Positions 45,118-51,441 of a DNA stretch of 64,000 nucleotides are shown here, piece after piece. The DNA is from Kovacikia minuta CCNUW1 (GTDB taxonomy: Bacteria; Cyanobacteriota; Cyanobacteriia; Leptolyngbyales; Leptolyngbyaceae), in contig NZ_CP083582.1 of the NCBI RefSeq assembly GCF_020091585.1, positions 4,970,536-5,034,535 of the forward strand. The letters run 5' to 3'. The translations under genes were made by a program, and so were the position numbers. How positions within the stretch are numbered: the stretch's first letter is position 1; every line of letters begins with the position of its first letter. Under the pieces are notes generated by a model. That model worked only from the letters and a program-made list of their open reading frames with translations, was not told the origin of the DNA and did not search any database.

Positions 45118-45650
45118 AATGAACTACCCCGCCGCAAGCGGACGGGGTATCAGAATCAAAAAAGAGCAAGTTGCTCATCTCTGTGTAATTGGAGATAGTC
45201 ATTGCCCTGGTTTTTGACGTATTTCGCAATCATGCCTTCATCTCCGTGTTTGCCCACCGTACTCGCAAAATAACCGTCACTCCAAAACTCTCCACCCCAT
45301 AACTGCTGTTTCACTTGAGGGCAGCGTTTGAACACTTCGCGCGCTGTCAAGCTCTTGATTATCGTCACCAGTTTAGTCACGCTGTAGGTTGGCACCGACT
45401 GGACCAAAAAATGCACATGGTCTTTGTCCACCCCAATCTCCATAAACTTGATCTCGTAACGCTTCTCAATTTCTAGACACACTTCTCGCAAGACTGCATC
45501 CACCTGTTCGTCGAACACAGCCCGTCGATACTTCGCTGGAAACACTAAGTGATAAAGCAAAACTGTAACGTTATGTCTTTTGTGGATGTACTCGCTCATC
45601 CCTGCATTTTACGCCGCAGAGCGGCGAGGAATTGACCCGCCAGGGATTAA
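45118..45650 (-). mobile_element. IS200/IS605-type insertion sequence (tnpA only)
   Basis: One Y1 transposase gene between two imperfect palindromes, CGCCGC-AGA-GCGGCG (45612-45626, left end) and CCCCGCCGC-AA-GCGGACGGGG (45127-45147, right end). Subterminal hairpins and no inverted repeats are the IS200 pattern. Exact cleavage sites are not fixed from one copy. Confidence 0.8.
45156..45599 (-). CDS. tnpA: IS200-family transposase TnpA
   Basis: 147 residues, complete. MSEYIHKRHNVTVLLYHLVF at the start, HUH motif in DKDHVHFLVQSVPTYSVTKL, catalytic Tyr in IAKYVKNQGNDYLQ, and the GGEFWSDGYFASTVGKHG segment typical for the family. Acts as a dimer on single-stranded DNA to move the element by excision/insertion at short left-end-flanking tetranucleotides. 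No tnpB accompanies it. Intact and probably active. Confidence 0.95.
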   Translation of the reverse strand: MSEYIHKRHNVTVLLYHLVFPAKYRRAVFDEQVDAVLREVCLEIEKRYEIKFMEIGVDKDHVHFLVQSVPTYSVTKLVTIIKSLTAREVFKRCPQVKQQLWGGEFWSDGYFASTVGKHGDEGMIAKYVKNQGNDYLQLHRDEQLALF

Positions 45651-45663
45651 ATTAGCCTTAGGA

Positions 45664-45754
45664 GAATGGCACTGAACCAAGCAACCATCAGGTGCCTAGA
45701 TCCCCGGATTCTTAAAGAATCCGGGGATCTTAAATCTATTAAGTCAGTGCCATC
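45664..45754. mobile_element. MITE copy 2 (91 bp) with 10-bp target duplication
   Basis: Ends GAATGGCACTGAA and, inverted, GATGGCACTGACTT; the hairpin AGATCCCCGGATTCTT / AAGAATCCGGGGATCT fills 45697-45730. Flanks are AGCCTTAGGA (45654-45663) and AGCCTTGGGA (45755-45764), a duplication with one mismatch. It has entered the left edge of repeat copy E. Confidence 0.85.
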
Positions 45755-45866
45755 AGCCTTGGGATCTCGAATTCAAGACTACCGCCAATTCCAGTCGTAA
45801 GGGCTTAGCATTCGGCAGATAGGCTGGCGGCGATGGCAAAGGTTTTTGCCCACATGCTAAGCCCCT
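45755..45866 (+). repeat. Dispersed repeat family 1, copy E, left part
   Basis: Matches copy C: GGATCTCGAATTCAA, CGCCAATTCCAGTCGTAAGG, GCTTAGCATTCGGCA, GGTTTTTGCCCACATGCTAAG, CCCCT. Here the match stops and IS110 begins; it resumes at 47129. Confidence 0.88.
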
Positions 45867-46110
45867 TGTGTGTAGGGCAGCTTTCAGCAACAGTAATGAA
45901 AGTTGGGTCAGGTCAAGTGCACTCTGGTATGCCCCTAAGGCTAGCCAAGCCTGGATGTAGATTAGACGCTTTTGCTGACCCTAAGCCCGCTCCAGCCGCT
46001 CACCACACTGAACAGTATCATAGGGCTGCCCCTGCAGTGGACATGACCCTGGACTGACAAGGAAAGTGGGTTCTGAGGCTGTAAACCCTGGATGGATTGA
46101 AGGAGCCTTT
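45867..46110 (+). ncRNA. Candidate IS110 bridge RNA region
   Basis: Non-coding left end of the element. Long-range stems: GGGCAGC (45875-45881) with GCTGCCC (46025-46031), and GGGTCAG (45905-45911) with CTGACCC (45975-45981); small hairpin AGGCT/AGCCT (45938-45952). CTAAGCCC (45981-45988) equals the eight bases before the CT core in the target (45857-45864). ACAGTATC (46012-46019) equals the right end of the element (47122-47129). Target match precedes donor match, as in known bridge RNAs. RNA ends unknown. Confidence 0.6.
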
Positions 46111-47106
46111 ATGTCATCGTCGTCCCCTGTCGTTGATGCTGTATTGGGTTTAGACATTGGCAAAACACGGATTCATGGGGTGTTGCTCTGTGGCACCCAA
46201 GCGCTTCGACGCAAAGCGGTCGCCAACACAGTTGCTGGGCACCAAGAATTGCTCGCTTGGTTGAGCCAGCAACGCTTTACCCAGTTACATGCCTGTCTCG
46301 AAGCCACCAGCACCTATGGGCATGCCATCGCCAAGCAGTTGCATCACGCCGGGTATGGCGTGACGATTGCCAATCCCCAAGCGGTCCATGCTTATGCCCA
46401 GAGTCGCTTGAGTCGCACCAAGACCGATGCGGCTGATGCTCGCTTAATTGCCGAATACTGCCGTGACCTGAAGCCTGAGCTTTGGCAACCACCGGCCCCT
46501 GAGGTGGAAGTGTTGCAAAATCTGATGCGACGGGTGCAGGCCCTCGAGCAGATGATTGGACAGGAAACCAATCGCCTCGAAACGGCTCCCCCTGAGTTGG
46601 TAAGCGAGATTAACACTCACATCACCTTTATGGAAGACCAACTCAAAGCCTTGCGAGACAAGATTCGAACCCATATCGACCAATTCCCCGGTCTCAAACG
46701 GCAACACGAATTGCTCGATTCGATTCCTGGTATTGGTCCTCACACCGCGGCCCTGATTCTCGCAGAAATCGGCAGTTGGCAGCACTTTGCTTCGGCTCGG
46801 CAGTTGGCGGCTTACGCCGGACTCACGCCCCAGGAAAAAACCTCTGGCACATCGATTCACGGCAAGCCCAGGCTGTGCAAACTTGGTAATGCCCGCTTAC
46901 GCAAAGCCCTGTTTCTCCCAGCCCTGTGCCTTTTACGCTGGAGCAAGCCGATTCAAGCTTGGCGCGCACAACTCCTCCAGCGCCACAAAACTAAGCGTCA
47001 AGTCGTCGGGGCCGTGATGCATAAGCTGATTCGCTGGATTTACGGGGTTCTGCACGCCAATAAACCTTTTGACGCCCAGGTCTGCTTCCCGACCTCATCG
47101 ACTTGA
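46111..47106 (+). CDS. IS110-family transposase (DEDD recombinase)
   Basis: 331 residues; ATG 46111 has AGGAG nearby and starts MSSSSPVVDAVLGLDIGKTR. DEDD residues: D in LGLDIGKTR, E in ACLEATSTYG, D and D in RTKTDAADARLIAEYCRDL. C-terminal Transposase_20 domain: LLDSIPGIGPHTAALILAEI then GLTPQEKTSGTSI with catalytic Ser. Helical linker between. Intact. Works with a bridge RNA from the element's own non-coding end, by family knowledge. Confidence 0.95.
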   Translation: MSSSSPVVDAVLGLDIGKTRIHGVLLCGTQALRRKAVANTVAGHQELLAWLSQQRFTQLHACLEATSTYGHAIAKQLHHAGYGVTIANPQAVHAYAQSRLSRTKTDAADARLIAEYCRDLKPELWQPPAPEVEVLQNLMRRVQALEQMIGQETNRLETAPPELVSEINTHITFMEDQLKALRDKIRTHIDQFPGLKRQHELLDSIPGIGPHTAALILAEIGSWQHFASARQLAAYAGLTPQEKTSGTSIHGKPRLCKLGNARLRKALFLPALCLLRWSKPIQAWRAQLLQRHKTKRQVVGAVMHKLIRWIYGVLHANKPFDAQVCFPTSST

Positions 47107-47128
47107 CACCTGCAACTTTGCACAGTAT

Positions 47129-47163
47129 CTACCCGTTACCGACTTTATTTTGTTCTTGTTCCT
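47129..47163 (+). repeat. Dispersed repeat family 1, copy E, right part
   Basis: CTACCCGTTACCG then TTATTTTGTTCTTGTTCC, the continuation of copy C after its CTACAGATTACCG. Confidence 0.85.
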
Positions 47164-47537
47164 TAGCAATAACGACTGATGTCCTCATTGCAGTGATCTG
47201 CCAGGTAAGAAAGTGCCCGAAAGCGTAAGCCAACAAACTCTTCGTAGAAGGGATTCAGCTTGCAAAGAGGCGGAATTTGAAAAAGAGTCCGATTAAATAG
47301 TTTAATCGTGCGCGCAAACGGACAAGAAGCAGGGATCAATCGACAAATCAATCGAGCCGTTTTTGGACGGTAAATTTGAAAATTATCTAGAGCTTGGCGA
47401 ATCGGTTGAAGGGGCGCAAATGGAGCTTTCTGAGCAGGCTGGTCATGCGTGACGGCGACATCAAGCTTGACCTCTTTGGAAATCCAGACAAACTTTTCAA
47501 CGTTAGGGGTAGGGGTTTCGTAGCGAGAACGGTTCAT
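47163..47537 (-). CDS. Mo-dependent nitrogenase C-terminal domain-like protein, copy 2 (124 aa)
   Basis: ATG 47537 (MNRSRYETPTPNVEKFVWIS) has AGGAAG seven bases upstream. The domain shows CPFARTIKLFNRTLFQIPPL, CKLNPFYEEFVGLRFRALSY and a DHCNED end. Clearly related to the protein at 35667-35975 but diverged, with a different N-terminal 45 residues, so not a recent duplicate. Its stop abuts the IS110/repeat end. Function unknown; no nif genes nearby. Confidence 0.85.
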   Translation of the reverse strand: MNRSRYETPTPNVEKFVWISKEVKLDVAVTHDQPAQKAPFAPLQPIRQALDNFQIYRPKTARLICRLIPASCPFARTIKLFNRTLFQIPPLCKLNPFYEEFVGLRFRALSYLADHCNEDISRYC

Positions 47538-47564
47538 TACTTTCTTCCTGTACCTGACAAACAC

Positions 47565-47893
47565 ATCTTGCCCATAGACCCGGCAAGAATAATGGGCGGA
47601 ATCACTGAATTTCTGATAGCCCCATTACCTTTCTCAGAAACTTTACGGGAATTGGGAAGGGAGGAGATAGAAGGATAAAGGAAAGGATGAAGGATCAAGG
47701 ATGAAGGATAAAAGAGGGGAAAGGGTGGACAATGAACAGTGAATAGTAGGCAGTGAATAGTGAATCCCTGGCACCTAGCACCTGCCACCGACCAAAATCT
47801 GTAATGATCTGTGTCACTTGAGACGATCGCCCCCGTTCAGGATACAGAATTAGTTTTATCTCTCTGCTTGAAACTGTTCCTTCGATAACACCC
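47565..47893. repeat. Spacer with GGATGAA/GGATAAA heptamers
   Basis: Heptamers at 47676-47715, then GTGAATAGTAGGCAGTGAATAG repeats (as units, 47737-47762) and CCTAGCACCTGCCACC. The last 80 bases are the tetR promoter region. No gene. Confidence 0.6.
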
Positions 47894-48511
47894 ATGCGAA
47901 CTTCCCACCACCTGTCGCCAACGGAAACTGAAACACGGACTCGTATCCTGCAATCAGCCCTACGGTTGTTTGCTCGTAAGGGCTACGACGGCACAACCAC
48001 TCGCGATTTAGCAGAAGTTGCAGGAGTTGCAGAAGGTACACTATTTCGCCATTTCACTAACAAAAAAGCAATTCTAGTTGAGGTGGCAACGCAGGGATGG
48101 ATCGAAATCCTTACAGATCTGCTGACGGAATTAAGCGAAATGGGCAGTTACAAAGCGGTCGCCCAGGTGATGCGACGAAGAATGCTACACCTGCATGCCA
48201 ATGCCGATATGCTGAGAGTGTGCTTTATGGAGGCACAATTTCACCCAGACTTGCGTGATCAAATTCAGTCTGAGGTGATTGATAAGATGACGGATGTGGC
48301 AGAAGCTTTCTTCCAGACGGCAATGGATCAGGGAATTTATCGCCGCATGAACCCCAAAATGGTGGCACGGGTGTTCCTGGGAATGTTTGCAGTTGCAGGT
48401 TTCAGTCAAAGCACGATTATGGAACCCGGAGTTGCCGCTTCAGAGATGCAAGAAATGGCAGAGGGCCTGGCAGATATTTTTCTCAACGGTGTACTGGTCA
48501 AAGATGAATAA
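47894..48511 (+). CDS. TetR/AcrR family transcriptional regulator
   Basis: 205 residues, ATG 47894. HTH: LFARKGYDGTTTRDLAEVAG then VAEGTLFRHFTNKKAILVEV. The ligand domain fits the TetR_C family with a long helix (VMRRRMLHLHANADMLRVCF). The target is not apparent; the following kinase gene is only 52 bp away and could share its transcript. No palindrome was recognised at its promoter. Confidence 0.9.
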   Translation: MRTSHHLSPTETETRTRILQSALRLFARKGYDGTTTRDLAEVAGVAEGTLFRHFTNKKAILVEVATQGWIEILTDLLTELSEMGSYKAVAQVMRRRMLHLHANADMLRVCFMEAQFHPDLRDQIQSEVIDKMTDVAEAFFQTAMDQGIYRRMNPKMVARVFLGMFAVAGFSQSTIMEPGVAASEMQEMAEGLADIFLNGVLVKDE

Positions 48512-48563
48512 CTAGAGTTTAGACTATGGTGGGGACTTTGAACTTTAGATTGCTGGAGTTCTA

Positions 48564-50003
48564 ATGCTTACCTTTGTTGGGAAAACTCTACAGAACGGAA
48601 AATACACCCTCGACCAGGAACTGGGTCGGGGAGGGTTTGGCATTACCTATAAGGCGACCCACCATTGGCTGGGGCAGGTGGTGGTGATCAAAACGCTGAA
48701 TGAGACACTGCGCCAGGACGCAAAGTTTGCGGACTTTCGGCAACAGTTCCAGAATGAAGGCAAACGCCTCGCATTATGTTCCCATCCCGGTATTGTTCGG
48801 GTGACAGACTTTTTTGTTGAAGAAACCCTGCCTTACCTGGTAATGGACTACATTCCAGGGAAAACTCTGGATAAACTGATTCTGCCTGACCATCCACTCC
48901 CAGAGATGACGGCAATTAACTATGTGCGGCAGGTCGGGGTTGCGTTAACGGCGGTACATCAGCTCGGTTTGCTGCACCGGGATGTAAAGCCCCAAAACTT
49001 GATCCTGCAAGAGGGCACCGGACAGGTGGTGCTGATTGATTTTGGTACTGCCCGTGAGTTTTCACCGGGTTTAACCCAAACCCACACCAGTGTGTTTTCC
49101 GATGGGTATGCCCCGATCGAACAATATTTGCCCCATGCCAAACGAACTGCCGCCACCGATGTGTATGGGCTGGCAGCGACACTTTACACCCTCTTGACCG
49201 CAGAAATTCCGATCGCCTCTGTGCTGCGCGATCGCCATCCCCTCACCGAACCTCGTGATTTGCGACCAGAATTAAGCCCTGCGGTGAATCAGGCCGTGCT
49301 GCGAGGAATGGCAATGGAACTGCACCATCGACCCGCTAGTGTGGATGAATGGCTGGCACTACTACCTGATGCCCATGGCAGTCCTGCCGTAGCAACCTCC
49401 AGAGTCAATAGCCAGGTTGCGACCACTCCGGTAATTCCCCAACACCGTCCCCGCTATCAACCAGCACCGACGATCGCCCCAAAGCAACAGGAGCGATCCG
49501 GGGGGTGGCTATTTTGGTTGTTTGCAGGACTGGCAGGTCTGACCGCAGCGACGGTGGCATTCCTGACGGTACTATCCGATCAGAGTCAACAACCTGCGCC
49601 TGCGCCTTCGGCAAAATCCAGTACAGAACCCCAACCGCCCATTACTAAACCCATTCAAAAGTCAACCCCTAAGGCCGAAACCCCAACCCCAAAACCGATG
49701 CCCTCTCCCTCCCCCTCTCCAAGTGCATCGGTTTCCCCCAATCCCTCTCCTTCTCCCTCCGTTTCCCCTGACGCAAGCCAGTCATCACCTCCTGCAAGCG
49801 AACCCCAACCTTCGAATCCTCCTACCGAAACGTCTGAACCCCTCCCACCCGCCGATCTTCCCGCAGAATCCCCCTCCCCCGCTCCACCCGCTGCTCCGTC
49901 TGGAGCGGGAACAGAATCATCCCAACAAGGACAAAAAGCGTTACAGCAACAGTCAGAACCTCAGCATCAGTCGGGGAAAGATGCGAAGAAACAAGGAGAA
50001 TAG
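48564..50003 (+). CDS. Serine/threonine protein kinase with C-terminal TM and Pro/Ser-rich tail
   Basis: 479 residues, ATG 48564 with GGAG upstream. Kinase domain 1-270: [17 protein letters not shown] (Lys), [23 protein letters not shown], and APIEQY in the activation region. A TM helix at about 313-336 ([20 protein letters not shown]) is followed by a 140-residue tail of Pro, Ser, Thr, Gln low complexity, presumably periplasmic. PknB/SPKc type as common in cyanobacteria. The tail includes TCCCCCTCTCC-like repeats. Target unknown. Confidence 0.92.
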   Translation: MLTFVGKTLQNGKYTLDQELGRGGFGITYKATHHWLGQVVVIKTLNETLRQDAKFADFRQQFQNEGKRLALCSHPGIVRVTDFFVEETLPYLVMDYIPGKTLDKLILPDHPLPEMTAINYVRQVGVALTAVHQLGLLHRDVKPQNLILQEGTGQVVLIDFGTAREFSPGLTQTHTSVFSDGYAPIEQYLPHAKRTAATDVYGLAATLYTLLTAEIPIASVLRDRHPLTEPRDLRPELSPAVNQAVLRGMAMELHHRPASVDEWLALLPDAHGSPAVATSRVNSQVATTPVIPQHRPRYQPAPTIAPKQQERSGGWLFWLFAGLAGLTAATVAFLTVLSDQSQQPAPAPSAKSSTEPQPPITKPIQKSTPKAETPTPKPMPSPSPSPSASVSPNPSPSPSVSPDASQSSPPASEPQPSNPPTETSEPLPPADLPAESPSPAPPAAPSGAGTESSQQGQKALQQQSEPQHQSGKDAKKQGE

Positions 50004-50079
50004 CTAGGTATTGTGTTGGGGACTGAGAAGTTCCGCATTCCATTCCTTATAACTCACCGTTGCTACAAGGAAACCAACC

Positions 50080-50448
50080 ATGTTCGACCATATTGGCTTG
50101 TCTGTAGGTAACTTGGGCCAAAGCATAGCGTTCTATACGACAGCGCTTGCCCCCCTCGGCATCCGGGTTGTAAAGCAGGGAGAAGGGTGGGCAGCAATGG
50201 GGAAGGCTGACCGGGTTGAGTTTTGGTTGGATACCTTCGGCACGAAGCAACTCCCCATGCACATAGCCTTTGCCGCAGAGAACCGGGAGCAGGTGAGGGC
50301 GTTTTATGCTGGGGCATTGAGTGCTGGTGGCAGAGATAATGGGTCTCCCGGTATTCGGGAAATCTATCACCCCAACTATTACGGTGCCTTTGTCATTGAC
50401 CCAGATGGTCACAATGTCGAGGCAGTTTGCCACAAACCAGAGGCTTGA
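50080..50448 (+). CDS. VOC family (glyoxalase/bleomycin resistance-like) protein
   Basis: 122 residues, ATG 50080 with ACAAGGA upstream. Start MFDHIGLSVGNLGQSIAFYT and end YYGAFVIDPDGHNVEAVCHK are the classic VOC edges with metal-type His4 and Glu near the C-terminus. Middle: LPMHIAFAAENREQVRAFYA. Single betaalphabetabetabeta repeat pair, probably a dimer. Substrate not assignable. A frame on the opposite strand is a shadow. Confidence 0.88.
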   Translation: MFDHIGLSVGNLGQSIAFYTTALAPLGIRVVKQGEGWAAMGKADRVEFWLDTFGTKQLPMHIAFAAENREQVRAFYAGALSAGGRDNGSPGIREIYHPNYYGAFVIDPDGHNVEAVCHKPEA

Positions 50449-50494
50449 CATGTTCACGGGTTTACAGACTGCCTATCAAAAAGGTCACTTCTGA

Positions 50495-51376
50495 ATGTCC
50501 TTTGATAACCTCTGCAAACTGCTTTCAGAAAAGTATCCCGATCGCTTTGCCACCTGGATACTGGGTGAACCCCCTGTATCAATCAAAGTTTTGAAAACTG
50601 AATTGAGTATTGAACCCATTCGAGCAGACTCTGTTACCTTCCTGCAAACCCAGGAGCGGATTTTGCACCTGGAGTTCCAGGTCAAGGTCGAATCCGACCC
50701 ACCTCTTCCCTTAAGGATGTTGGATTACTGGACAAGGCTGTATCGCCTTTATCGTTTACCTGTGACACAAGTCGTGGTTTTGCTGCTTCCCCCTTCACAA
50801 TATACCGTGATTGAGTCAGCATTCATCCTGGAGTCAACCCGACACGAGTACAGTGTGATTCGGATATGGGAGCAAGACCCAGAACTCTTTCTGAATGATG
50901 TGGCACTATTGCCTCTGGCCCCTTTAGCGGCGACATCTGTACCAGAGCAACTGTTAAATCAGGTTGCCCAACAGGTCAGTCGCATAGAACCAACCCAGCA
51001 ACGCCAGGAAGTCTCCAGTTATACTCAGTTATTAGCAGGCTTACGATTCAAAAAAGAGCTGATTCGTCAGGTGTTTCGGGAGGGAATGATGCGAGAGTCA
51101 GTAATTTACCAGGAAATTCTTGAGGAAGGCAGACAGGAAGGCAGACAGGAAGGCAGACAGGAAGGCAGACAGGAAGGCAGACAGGAAGGCAGACAGGAAG
51201 AAGGCTTAAACTTCGTTCTGCGATTACTGACGCGCCGATTTGGGACGCTGGATGAGGCGGTTCGATCGCAAATCGCCGCCCTCCCATTGCCACTTCTGGA
51301 AGATCTGGGAGAGGCTCTGCTTGATTTCTCTGAACTCGCTGATTTAATGACCTGGTTGCAGGTACATCAGCAGTAA
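50495..51376 (+). CDS. Rpn/PD-(D/E)XK nuclease-like protein (DUF2887/DUF4351 type) with GRQE repeats
   Basis: 293 residues, ATG 50495. Start MSFDNLCKLLSEKYPDRFAT, then ADSVTFLQTQERILHLEFQV with D...E-x-Q/K, the nuclease-like core, as in the multicopy cyanobacterial family related to recombination-promoting Rpn proteins. A six-fold GRQE repeat occupies about residues 210-234. The C-terminal segment GLNFVLRLLTRRFGTLDEAV then IAALPLPLLEDLGEALLDFS is the DUF4351 domain. The active-site Lys looks replaced (LEFQVK), so activity is uncertain. Confidence 0.82.
   Translation: MSFDNLCKLLSEKYPDRFATWILGEPPVSIKVLKTELSIEPIRADSVTFLQTQERILHLEFQVKVESDPPLPLRMLDYWTRLYRLYRLPVTQVVVLLLPPSQYTVIESAFILESTRHEYSVIRIWEQDPELFLNDVALLPLAPLAATSVPEQLLNQVAQQVSRIEPTQQRQEVSSYTQLLAGLRFKKELIRQVFREGMMRESVIYQEILEEGRQEGRQEGRQEGRQEGRQEGRQEEGLNFVLRLLTRRFGTLDEAVRSQIAALPLPLLEDLGEALLDFSELADLMTWLQVHQQ
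51122..51197 (+). repeat. 12-bp in-frame tandem repeat (GGAAGGCAGACA x6)
   Basis: Six perfect units encode GRQE repeats in the Rpn-like gene. The unit length keeps the frame whatever the copy number. Confidence 0.92.
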
Positions 51377-51441
51377 TCCCTAGCGGCGAACTGATTCCAA
51401 ATGCCGGTATTCTGGTATCAGCGAAATTCCAGGACGATCGA

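Larger units (their letters stand above)
45867..47130 (+). mobile_element. IS110-family insertion sequence, ends fixed by an uninterrupted paralogous repeat
   Basis: Repeat copy E reads ...GCTAAGCCCCT before the element and CTACCCGTTACCG... after it; copy C at 31.8 kb reads GCTAAGCCTCTACAGATTACCG without a gap. The insertion is 1264 bp, flanked by CT on each side, the core dinucleotide type known for IS621. There is no larger target duplication, as expected for IS110 recombination. One DEDD transposase and a 5' non-coding segment of about 244 bp. Confidence 0.88.

Noticed and set aside
45697..45730. Terminator or end of the IS200 element
   Set aside because: The hairpin recurs at 17709-17741 within a unit with its own inverted ends and target duplication, so it belongs to the MITE.
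50047..50457. Minus-strand frame opposite the VOC gene
   Set aside because: The VOC protein has clear family edges and a ribosome site; the other strand shows none.
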